Below are positions 36,001 to 42,587 of a stretch of 64,000 bases of DNA, one piece after another. Location of the stretch: NCBI GenBank assembly GCA_001898035.1, contig MKRX01000001.1, positions 280,162-344,161 of the forward strand. Reading direction: 5' to 3'. This stretch comes from Armatimonadetes bacterium 55-13. Its GTDB lineage: Bacteria; Armatimonadota; Fimbriimonadia; Fimbriimonadales; Fimbriimonadaceae. The number at the start of each line of letters is the position of its first letter. Within the stretch, counting starts at the first letter, position 1. A model generated the notes under the pieces. The model made no database searches. It worked only from the letters and a program-made list of their open reading frames with translations, and was not told where the DNA came from. Position numbers and translations under genes: made by a program.

Positions 36001-39000
36001 TCGTATTGATGGGAGCTTTTTTGTCGTTGGCCTGATTTGCCAGATACCGGCTTTTCTCCCGCAGAACCACTTCCAAGTTCTGATCCAGCAGGTAATGCGT
36101 TACATTGACTCCCTTTGCCTGGAACTTGGACACGAAATCGGTTTGGAGCTTTTCGAACTCCTCGATGGAATTGATATCGACGGTTTGAAGTTTCTCAATA
36201 ACCCACTTCTCATCCGAGTCGACCGTCTGGTTGGGCATCCTGGGAGCCGGGAATCCGCCCTGTGGGGAGGGCGCGTACTGTCCCCAGCCCGCTTTTCGGA
36301 GCTTGACCGCAACGATGTATGGATCTACCTCCGGCTTGACCGTCAGCTGTCGCATCATCTCCCGCTCTTGCGCTGTCGCCGTAATCTTTGCGATGGCCGC
36401 TGCCGCTTCGGGGCTGATCTCAGGCGCCTTCACCACGGGATCGGTAGAAGGATCGCCCAACCTCATCTGTAGCAAATGCGTCGCTGCCTCTGGAGCGGCG
36501 TAAGGATCAAACGACTGGACCTCGGTCGCCCGGGTGGCTTCTACCGCCGACGCGATCGCCTCCGCCCACGCATCCACGATCTCCTGATCGCTCATCGAGT
36601 CCAGATCGAGTTCCAGGTCCACCGAAACCTGGTCCAGCCGCACCGGTTGGGGCCGAGCGCTTTGCGTCAGCAGTCGTCCGGCATTCCTCAGCGCAATGAG
36701 CGACAATCGGTCCAGTCGGGTCTGAACGCCCGTGGTAATAGGTTCGTCGTCCGCGGGTTCGTAGGTCCGAACGTAGCGGCCAACCCGCAGCATGGCGGAG
36801 TAAGAGAGATTCGTGGCAATTCTTTCGCCCACCTCTTGAGCCTCTTGCTCCATCGCGTCGCCGCCGGACTGAGTTGCGAAGCGCATGGGGCTGCCCAAAA
36901 GCCCAAACTGCTGCCCCACGTGGGTAACTTCGTGTCCAATGAGTCCTAACCCCTGTGGTGAACGGGGATCGAATTTACCTTCGGCAAAGAAAATGTCGGG
37001 CCCAATCGTAAAGGCGTCCGCGCTTAATGATTTCGCCGCCGCCTGCGCTGCCGGCCCGGTATGGAACCGGACCATCTTCGGATCGAATCCAACATGCTTG
37101 GCTAATTCCGAGCGCGTTGCGGCATCGGGAGTGTCTCCCTTTCCTCCCGCCTGTAAAAGGCGTTCCTGGAAAGTCTTAGGATCGGTAACCTCATCCCTCG
37201 CCGCCTTGCTGCGTTGGGGAACCAACCCCATCGCCTGCTTGACTCCTGCCGGTTTCGACTCCTTCGCCTTGTCCGCGATAGGAGGAACCTGCTTGGGATC
37301 GCTCATACTCAGCGCCTTCCCGGGCGTTGTCGTGGCCTTGGGGTTCGGCGTCGGCTTCTTCATCGGAGACTTCGGTCCCGAGGAAGTTGAGGTCGCCGTG
37401 GTTGTGCTCGTTGACGTAGATGTCTTAGGAGTCGGCACATGAGCCTCGCCCGGCTTCGCTCCTTTGGCGCCTTCGGGGAGCTTCGGCTTCTCTTTGTTCT
37501 CCACCTTCATCGAAGACACTTTCTGCCCCTCCGCAACTTTTGAGTGAGGCTTGATCGGCGCAGTCTTGCCCTTGTTCGGGCTCGAACTCGATGTGGTGCT
37601 AGTAGATGTCGAAGTCGAGGTTGAAGGAGAAGACGCTTCTGATGTCGGGGTGGATTTGGGCGGAGCGGACGTGTCCGTGGTTGATGTCGTTGCCGTCTCC
37701 GTCGAGGTACTCGAAACGGACTTTGTCTTCACGCCCTCTGGAGCCGTTGCCGATGCTCCAGGGGCCATTGCGACCTCTGGGCCAACCTTTACTTCATGCT
37801 TGGGATCCGCCGACTTGGGAGTCATCTTGGGCTTCTTCAGCCCCTGTGACTTTTCGGGCGAAGCTTTGACCGATTTGGCGGTTTCCGACTCCTGTGGCTT
37901 TTCTCGCTCACGGGGTTTCTGCGCTTCCGACTGAACGGGGGACTCTTCCCGAGCCGACGCCTCATCGTCTTCTGGAACCTCTGCGGGGGCGTCGTCGGAC
38001 GGTAAGTCAATCTTCAGTCGTGCGTCGCGGTCTCTCGAACGAACCTGGACTTCGGCCGTCGCGTTCCGCTCCATATCTTCCGCGAGCGGTCGAACGTCAC
38101 CTTCGACTTCACGCTTTACCTCCCGGATGCTCTTCTGAATCTCTCCCTTCGTCTGTCCTACTTCACCCGCCGTATCTGCAACCTGGTCGCGGGCCAGGTT
38201 AGCCGCGGTGTCCTCAATCGCCCGTCCATGCTGGACGACTCGCATCGCCGTCCGCGCCGCCTGTCCTTGCAGGAAGGATTGGAACTGGCTGGAGTTCTGC
38301 TTCATCGCTCGCATCCAAGCCGCGTTATTGCCCGTCTGCGTCTCGATCCAACTTCGCGCGGTTTGGATTTCTCGCCGAACTCCTTGGGCCAAATCCATCG
38401 CCTCTTGAACTCGTCCCTGAGCAAAAGAAGCGATCCTGCTCGGCCGTGAAGCAACATCCGCCTGAATCTCGCCCGCTAACGCATGCGCCTCTCCCGTCGA
38501 GCGGGTGGCCCACTCCTGTGCCGCCTGCAACGATCGCACGCGTCGGGCTTCCTCAACACGCGAGGTTCGAAAATCGTGAATTCTCTGCCGTTGCTCCTGG
38601 GCCCATTGAGAAGCGGAATGAATGCCATCGCGTGTCGAACTCGCAAGCCGCCGGGCCCGATCATGGTTCACCCGCGTCTGCTCTGCCAAGTTCAGACCAA
38701 AATTCTGCGCCTCCGTCACCGTTTGATCGTAGAGACGCTGCGTATCTTGAGCAGCTTGCTCTCCCACCCGCTGTGCCTCGTCGGCGTCCAGCATCATCTC
38801 TTCCTCTAGCTCGATCGAAATCTCTTCGATATGCCGCCTGACGACTCGAGGTAACTCATTCCGGCGCCGTCTAAACCGTTCGGCGTGCGCTCGAAGCGCA
38901 CGGCGTCGCTCGATGGCGCGCTGACGGATGACATCCGCCTCGTCCAACAGCCGCATCGCTCGCCCGGGAATCGTCCCGACTTCGCGGGCGACTTCCGTCG

Positions 39001-39322
39001 CCAGATCCAGTTCGCGTTCCACCAGATCGTGGACCCGCTGGGTTGTTCCCTGAAGGAGATCCCCGGCAAACTCAAGGGTCCCTCCCACCGCCGATTCCAC
39101 TCCCATCAACAGACTGTCGATGTGGGAAATGGCAAACTCCTGAACTCGACCGACGGTCTCTTCAACTCGCTGGGTCGCTCCCGTCAGTCCCGTGGCATCT
39201 GCCACCTTCCGAGCCATCCCCTCAGCGGCTCGACCAGCTGAATTGATCTCCTCCCCAATGCCTCGCACAATCCCAGTAAGACTCGGGAGTGAAGGGGGTG
39301 GTGGAGGAACGGGAGTTGACAA
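33011..39322 (-). CDS. Giant multidomain eCIS cargo/effector candidate with DUF4157
   Basis: 2103 residues from TTG (39322), with AGGGAGG six bases upstream. Residues 1-430 are charged and helical (coiled coil); 430-710 are disordered, Ser/Thr/Pro-rich with TSTSTS runs; 740-830 form DUF4157 (VGFDPKMVRFHTG near 755, HEVTHVGQQ at 797-805), a zincin-like module repeatedly found in eCIS-linked toxins. A hydrophobic stretch lies near 1276-1316. Residues about 1490-1560 contain an Asp-x-Asp nucleotidyltransferase-like pattern (SDFDLNV, Asp1519 and Asp1521). The tail after ~1890 has kinase-like phrases (TGLGPKVYG, AFAMDEVKGDF). DUF4157 is clear; the other two calls are weak. No signal peptide, so it is likely loaded into the particle or kept in the cytoplasm. 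Confidence 0.8.
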   Translation of the reverse strand: MSTPVPPPPPSLPSLTGIVRGIGEEINSAGRAAEGMARKVADATGLTGATQRVEETVGRVQEFAISHIDSLLMGVESAVGGTLEFAGDLLQGTTQRVHDLVERELDLATEVAREVGTIPGRAMRLLDEADVIRQRAIERRRALRAHAERFRRRRNELPRVVRRHIEEISIELEEEMMLDADEAQRVGEQAAQDTQRLYDQTVTEAQNFGLNLAEQTRVNHDRARRLASSTRDGIHSASQWAQEQRQRIHDFRTSRVEEARRVRSLQAAQEWATRSTGEAHALAGEIQADVASRPSRIASFAQGRVQEAMDLAQGVRREIQTARSWIETQTGNNAAWMRAMKQNSSQFQSFLQGQAARTAMRVVQHGRAIEDTAANLARDQVADTAGEVGQTKGEIQKSIREVKREVEGDVRPLAEDMERNATAEVQVRSRDRDARLKIDLPSDDAPAEVPEDDEASAREESPVQSEAQKPREREKPQESETAKSVKASPEKSQGLKKPKMTPKSADPKHEVKVGPEVAMAPGASATAPEGVKTKSVSSTSTETATTSTTDTSAPPKSTPTSEASSPSTSTSTSTSTTSSSSPNKGKTAPIKPHSKVAEGQKVSSMKVENKEKPKLPEGAKGAKPGEAHVPTPKTSTSTSTTTATSTSSGPKSPMKKPTPNPKATTTPGKALSMSDPKQVPPIADKAKESKPAGVKQAMGLVPQRSKAARDEVTDPKTFQERLLQAGGKGDTPDAATRSELAKHVGFDPKMVRFHTGPAAQAAAKSLSADAFTIGPDIFFAEGKFDPRSPQGLGLIGHEVTHVGQQFGLLGSPMRFATQSGGDAMEQEAQEVGERIATNLSYSAMLRVGRYVRTYEPADDEPITTGVQTRLDRLSLIALRNAGRLLTQSARPQPVRLDQVSVDLELDLDSMSDQEIVDAWAEAIASAVEATRATEVQSFDPYAAPEAATHLLQMRLGDPSTDPVVKAPEISPEAAAAIAKITATAQEREMMRQLTVKPEVDPYIVAVKLRKAGWGQYAPSPQGGFPAPRMPNQTVDSDEKWVIEKLQTVDINSIEEFEKLQTDFVSKFQAKGVNVTHYLLDQNLEVVLREKSRYLANQANDKKAPINTIKESGKKVLAALEPFIAALNDFLANLPPYAPSLPAVSTSNYDHSAEMISSAVNEGRIYPDEKIWNNIISTQKTFDKVRKAEGNTHVIFLGYNFDPTMITNASNDGELEMSLFKKFLDVEEDIRYAKGELNDEKFWELHAMVNMTKQQMGVRRGEGSDQVIQKVQQDKANDAALWGVIQAAASIALAITAMVATGGLAAVAMVGAAGLSVYGAAKSADEYMFKSAAVNSSLDQARLLSKDDPSMLWLALELVGAGMDVGAAVGAFGKLAKIAKTAAESRAAFKELEETARQAYRETKGLTMTEDAFVNRLLESAKKGVKGAEEAVSQAKVIRELLEGTSPRVVGILKGEEGAIKSILAEHGNWKGLMGALTNGGEDGQKMASAIGKYRNEVIADLKARGASPLEDASTDLVSDFDLNVKGENAGQAVLDFEKEMAGRFGPNWSEALNINFYTDKSQLLSVEQALKLVSPQKKAQILKRVTERAEELNFAKMLEHAGEDPDAIRQVEELMAAAGVKYDTAHLKEIAKTVHAEGRDALLKSIDKELAELNAMKPGDPARVAKAERVTMLQMEANFLTKEAYIGPAAVKGAPLTNAEAYQSALSQLEMMKHVVHDAGGDILAVCREYEFFKYVNRYAAAAQKAGVKSPGLTYFEGLSAYIYKRARSAHMSTGHLPGVTPADEALESAVDAEFLLAQYNSFRQEVESTLPKIKAAAEANPAGGWKPDIPMRPPAAGAPAAPPKPKGPGATPKPNPAAGGAPVVPGAPGGGSSAALPAAAIKAAKEADKMEKEKGKGLTKFVAPMDAVQSAGFSTMKSMQQIGMFRGRIAGVSHDVMITIFPIDEKSKFESQLAAAIAAEKTGLGPKVYGKVEMGDKKIAFAMDEVKGDFADDYYRDTDPEQRDLNKRLMMSAAKDITETTFVDLDNYRNSIWENGFYYTNTVEGFVAADGHWKPVNFYNTAAITETTDQAEARKLHDQCFDGTRDRLMQNHMIAKKEAAKP

Positions 39323-39332
39323 AGAAGCCTCC

Positions 39333-39629
39333 CTAATTCAATCCGCGCCGGTGGTAGTTGCGGACCTCTTCGAGCATCAGTTCGTAAACCCGATCAGCCA
39401 CTTTGCGTGGATCGGCCCCTTGGCTGGAGATCGCCTTCTTCTCACCAATGCCAGAGCCTTTGCCTTCGGTCGCGGTCTGTGACGGAGGCGCGGAGGGACC
39501 CACGGGAGTGGGTTCGGAGTGCATATGCAAATAAGACGGCTTTGCGGGTCCCGCATCTTTCGCCGTCGGGGAAACTTGCTCCTTCTGCTTAACCGATACG
39601 CGGCATCGTAAGGTCTTAATAAACAGCAT
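39333..39629 (-). CDS. Small eCIS-associated protein with conserved C-terminal helix
   Basis: Up to 98 residues; the ATG at 39629 is the only ATG at the 5' end but has no clear ribosome-binding site, and it starts only nine bases after a terminator hairpin, so a later start is possible. A Pro/Ser/Thr-rich disordered region precedes the C-terminal RKVADRVYELMLEEVRNYHR, which resembles the end of the 823-residue protein of the same cluster. Its stop is 11 bases before the giant gene. It may help dock cargo or cap the tube (inference). Confidence 0.6.
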   Translation of the reverse strand: MLFIKTLRCRVSVKQKEQVSPTAKDAGPAKPSYLHMHSEPTPVGPSAPPSQTATEGKGSGIGEKKAISSQGADPRKVADRVYELMLEEVRNYHRRGLN

Positions 39630-39637
39630 AACTGCCG

Positions 39638-39689
39638 AAAAAACTCAAGCCGAAAGCTCGCGGACTAATCGCCGCCCGAGAGCTTTCGG
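39638..39689 (-). terminator. Rho-independent terminator inside the eCIS operon
   Basis: CCGAAAGCTC (39650-39659) and GAGCTTTCGG (39680-39689) form a perfect 10-bp stem with a 20-base loop; reading the minus strand, six T residues follow at 39643-39638. The loop contains the stop codon of the small DUF6760-like gene. It should lower expression of cargo and baseplate genes relative to sheath and tube. Confidence 0.75.
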
Positions 39690-39826
39690 TTGATCTTAGA
39701 AATTTCCTCTACCCAATGGTGCCTCTCCTTGTGTTCCAAGTCGAGAATGTCTTCCAGTGGCCAGTGGAAATGGTAGGCAATGAACGCTACCTCCTCGTAG
39801 AGAGCCTCCGAGGGGTAGCGGACTAT
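39665..39826 (-). CDS. Small DUF6760-like eCIS protein with apparent AUA start
   Basis: 53 residues read from codons ATA GTC CGC TAC: VRYPSEALYEEVAFIAYHFH followed by WPLEDILDLEHKERHHWVEE and a short tail. This pattern (RYP, YEEVAFIAYHFHW, ILDLEH, RW) is the small DUF6760-type protein common in eCIS loci between the tube-region genes and LysM genes. There is no ATG, GTG or TTG in frame; ATA overlaps the stop of the upstream gene as ATAG, paralleling the GTGA and TTGA overlaps elsewhere in the window. A sequencing error or an unusual start are the alternatives. AGGGGAGG lies about 14 bases upstream. Confidence 0.7.
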   Translation of the reverse strand: MVRYPSEALYEEVAFIAYHFHWPLEDILDLEHKERHHWVEEISKINRKLSGGD

Positions 39827-40173
39827 TCCCCCGGACTCCCATCCTCCCCTTCGCCAAATTCGTCCGGACTCAGTTCGTTGATCTTTCGATAAAATTCCTG
39901 GAGGAACGCCAAATCGGCAGAGAAGAGGTTCTCGACGACGCCGGTGTCAATGACTTCGACATCGCCGAGTTGAGTGATAACGCGTGCCAAGAGAATGATC
40001 ACCAGATACGCCTGGTTTGCCTTGACGCGAGGGTCGCGCAGAGGCGCGATCTCGTCCATGGCCGTTGCCAGACGCATCCTGCCTTTGCGGTGAAGTGACC
40101 CATCGGGAGCCACAAATCCGCGAGGCAGGACGAAATCAAACTCCGTTTGCAGTCCGCTGCGTGGTCTAGCCAT
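39823..40173 (-). CDS. eCIS tail assembly-type protein (small, helical)
   Basis: 116 residues: TEFDFVLPRGFVAPDGSLHR, then RMRLATAMDEIAPLRDPRVK and AYLVIILLARVITQLGDVEV. This matches the phage tail assembly proteins that follow the first tube gene in many eCIS loci and may be a tube chaperone. It starts six bases after the tube stop; its stop TAG overlaps the apparent ATA start of the DUF6760-like gene. Confidence 0.85.
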   Translation of the reverse strand: MARPRSGLQTEFDFVLPRGFVAPDGSLHRKGRMRLATAMDEIAPLRDPRVKANQAYLVIILLARVITQLGDVEVIDTGVVENLFSADLAFLQEFYRKINELSPDEFGEGEDGSPGE

Positions 40174-40178
40174 CTAGC

Positions 40179-40613
40179 TTACTGCTGGCGCTCCAAACCT
40201 TCGTGTGCGATCTCAAGCTCTTCGATCGCGATCTCGTTCTTGGATGCGTCCAAAGCCGGTCCCTTGAACTTGCAGGGCCAGCCTTTCTTAAACGTGTACC
40301 GAGCGACCGGCTCGTTCTTCGGATTGTAAAGAGTGATCGAGCCGTTCTTGCGGTTCTCCTCAATCAAGCCCTTCTCAATCTGAGCGCGCCAGTCATGCAG
40401 TCGTCGATCGTCCGTCACACCGCGTCGAAGCACGATGTTCGGCCACTTCAACGCGCCCGGAACCTTGTGGACGATCAAGTTGCCGCCCTTGCCCGTAACG
40501 CGATGCTCGATAACTTCCGTTTCCGAGTCCAGACCACTGACCTCACGGAAGTAGCCTTCCGTGATGCCGTCGATTTCTAAATAGAATCTTAGTGCGCCAA
40601 TGCCTTCTGCCAT
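40179..40613 (-). CDS. T4 gp19-like inner tube protein, first copy
   Basis: 144 residues: FYLEIDGITEGYFREVSGLD, NIVLRRGVTDDRRLHDWRAQ, ARYTFKKGWPCKFKGPALDA and ELEIAHEGL. This is the standard inner tube fold that stacks in hexameric rings inside the sheath. It follows the sheath gene by 17 bases with a good ribosome-binding site, as expected for a major structural protein. Confidence 0.95.
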   Translation of the reverse strand: MAEGIGALRFYLEIDGITEGYFREVSGLDSETEVIEHRVTGKGGNLIVHKVPGALKWPNIVLRRGVTDDRRLHDWRAQIEKGLIEENRKNGSITLYNPKNEPVARYTFKKGWPCKFKGPALDASKNEIAIEELEIAHEGLERQQ

Positions 40614-40630
40614 AGCTTAAATCTCCTCTC

Positions 40631-42478
40631 TTATTGCTCCGATGTCTCGCCGCCGCCGGACCACTGTCCGATGCGGATAATCACGAACTCTGCCGGCTTC
40701 ACCGGATTGACGCCGATCTCGACATACAGTCGACCCAGATCGATCATCTCCTGCGGGTTCGTTTCTCGGTCGCACTTGACGTAGAACGCTTCATCCGGAA
40801 CCTGTCCGAAGAGCTTGCCTTCCTTCCACTCCGTAAAGAGGAATGCCGAGAGGTTGCGGCGAACGCGACCCCACAGGTCGTGATCGTTCGGTTCGAAGAC
40901 CACCCACTGCATGCCGCGCTCCATCGATTTCTCGAGGTAGTTGAACAGTCGGCGAACGTTGACGTACTTCCAGCTCGGATTGCCAACCGTAGCCAGCGTG
41001 CGAGCGCCCCAGACACGAATGCCAGTGCCCGGGAAAGACCGAATGCAGTTGATGCCGTTCGGGTTAAGAATCTCTTGCTCAGGCTTGGTCACGTCGAACT
41101 CAAGCGCCACCGCGCCCATCAGCGCTTCATTGGCCGGAGCCTTGTGAACGCCGCGCTCCACGCCGACTCGCGCCCAAACGCCTGCGATGTGACCGCTCGG
41201 CGGGCAGAAGACCTGTCGCTTGCTCTGCGGGTTCACTCGATCCATCACCTTGATCCACGGATAGTAGATCGCGGCTTGACCATGGTCGCAGCTGAACGGA
41301 GCGCCGAGAACGGTCTCCTTCATATCCTGCGGAACCAAGCCAGGAATCGGGTCCAGAATCGCCATGCGATCGCCCATGCGCTCGCAATAGGAAATCAGCA
41401 TGCTCTGCACGTCGATGATCTGCTGCTTGCGCTTCTCGGAGATGTTCAAAACCTCAACCGAGGAATCTCCGCCAACCAGCGTTTCGCGAGTCCAAACGCC
41501 AGCCATCAGGTCAGGCACCGCGATCATATTGATGTCGTCGATGACCGACAGCGCGCCCAAACCACTTCGACGAGCTTCATCGCCCACGAAGTCCTCGACC
41601 TGCACTTTGCTCAGTTCATTGGAGAGCGGGAGGTTAGCCAAGTTCGCCGGTTGCGTTGCTTCCAGACCACCCGTTAGCGAGAACGTGCCCGCACTCGGTC
41701 GTGTCTCGACTTCGGTTGCCGTGGTGACTTCCACGATCTTGGACTTGAATGCGCCCTTGAAGCTGGAAGGAGTCATCGGCTTGCTGTCGCCGAAAGACTC
41801 GGTCTTTCCGTCTCCGGTGACCTTTACCGAAAAACCGTCTTCGCCCTGGTGTTCGACCTCGACGGTAACGTTGTTACCCTTCGTACCGGCCTCGATCGCC
41901 TTGAAAGTGTAAGGTCCGATCGCCACCTGTGCGTTCTTCGCGGGTTCCGGCAAAGCTGCCTTGGACTCTTTCTTGAAAATGTCCAAGTCCTCTTCGCGAG
42001 CGACGCGAACGATGTAAGCGCGGGCTCCACCGTTATCGTAATAGCCGCGAACCGCATACGCCAGATAGCTGTCTTCCATAAACGGCTGAGGCGTCAACGA
42101 AATGTTGTACTTCTTAACGAACTCCGACCAAGAGGCAACTTTGCCATTGCTCGAACCGCCGGCTTTGTTCGTCGCCACCATCGAATTGATGCTGATCTGA
42201 GCAAACTCCAGAAGACCCTTACGAGAGGCACGCTTCGCGGAAAGAAGCTCTACCGGACTCTTATCAAGCTCGTTGGACAGTGCGGATAGAACCGTGCTGT
42301 CGTCTTCGCCGTAATATCGGCAGAAGTCGCTCCAACTGCTGATGAAAGTCGGCTTATTGAACTCTCCACTTTTCGCATAACCAATAAATGCGGCCGTATT
42401 GACTCCAACGCCTTCGATGGGCTTACTGCCACTGTCAATTTCTTCAACAAAAACGCCTGGTGCAAGATATTCAGGCAT
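40631..42478 (-). CDS. Contractile tail sheath protein
   Basis: 615 residues opening with PEYLAPGVFVEEIDSGSKPI and NTAAFIGYAKSGE and closing with the conserved C-terminal arm (GMQWVVFEPNDHDLWGRVRR, LSAFLFTEWKEGKLFG, FVIIRIGQWSGG). GGGAGGAGATTT precedes the ATG. Only one sheath gene is present, while the Photorhabdus and Serratia systems have three. The long middle insertion (about 180-290) is likely a surface domain. It is the second gene in the operon and follows 109 non-coding bases with two small hairpins. Confidence 0.96.
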   Translation of the reverse strand: MPEYLAPGVFVEEIDSGSKPIEGVGVNTAAFIGYAKSGEFNKPTFISSWSDFCRYYGEDDSTVLSALSNELDKSPVELLSAKRASRKGLLEFAQISINSMVATNKAGGSSNGKVASWSEFVKKYNISLTPQPFMEDSYLAYAVRGYYDNGGARAYIVRVAREEDLDIFKKESKAALPEPAKNAQVAIGPYTFKAIEAGTKGNNVTVEVEHQGEDGFSVKVTGDGKTESFGDSKPMTPSSFKGAFKSKIVEVTTATEVETRPSAGTFSLTGGLEATQPANLANLPLSNELSKVQVEDFVGDEARRSGLGALSVIDDINMIAVPDLMAGVWTRETLVGGDSSVEVLNISEKRKQQIIDVQSMLISYCERMGDRMAILDPIPGLVPQDMKETVLGAPFSCDHGQAAIYYPWIKVMDRVNPQSKRQVFCPPSGHIAGVWARVGVERGVHKAPANEALMGAVALEFDVTKPEQEILNPNGINCIRSFPGTGIRVWGARTLATVGNPSWKYVNVRRLFNYLEKSMERGMQWVVFEPNDHDLWGRVRRNLSAFLFTEWKEGKLFGQVPDEAFYVKCDRETNPQEMIDLGRLYVEIGVNPVKPAEFVIIRIGQWSGGGETSEQ

Positions 42479-42498
42479 AAATCTCCTCCCTCGCTATG

Positions 42499-42573
42499 AC
42501 TGAGCACAGCCTCAGTGCAAGTTCAAGGATACAGCAAAAGGACTAGGTTGCGACACCCATTTTAGGGGTGTTG
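42499..42573 (-). promoter_or_regulatory. Two small hairpins in the sheath leader
   Basis: In the 109 bases between the cap and sheath genes, ACTGAG (42499-42504) pairs with CTCAGT (42511-42516), and CGACACCC (42551-42558) with GGGTGTTG (42566-42573). There is no T-run. They could stabilise or process the sheath/tube mRNA, or weakly terminate. I see no convincing -35/-10 pair. Confidence 0.35.
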
Positions 42574-42587
42574 TAAGGGAATCGCAT

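Noticed and set aside
37370..37700. Microsatellite/CRISPR-like repeats
   Set aside because: The repetitive bases encode Thr-Ser runs of the giant protein's linker; no regular spacer-repeat structure.
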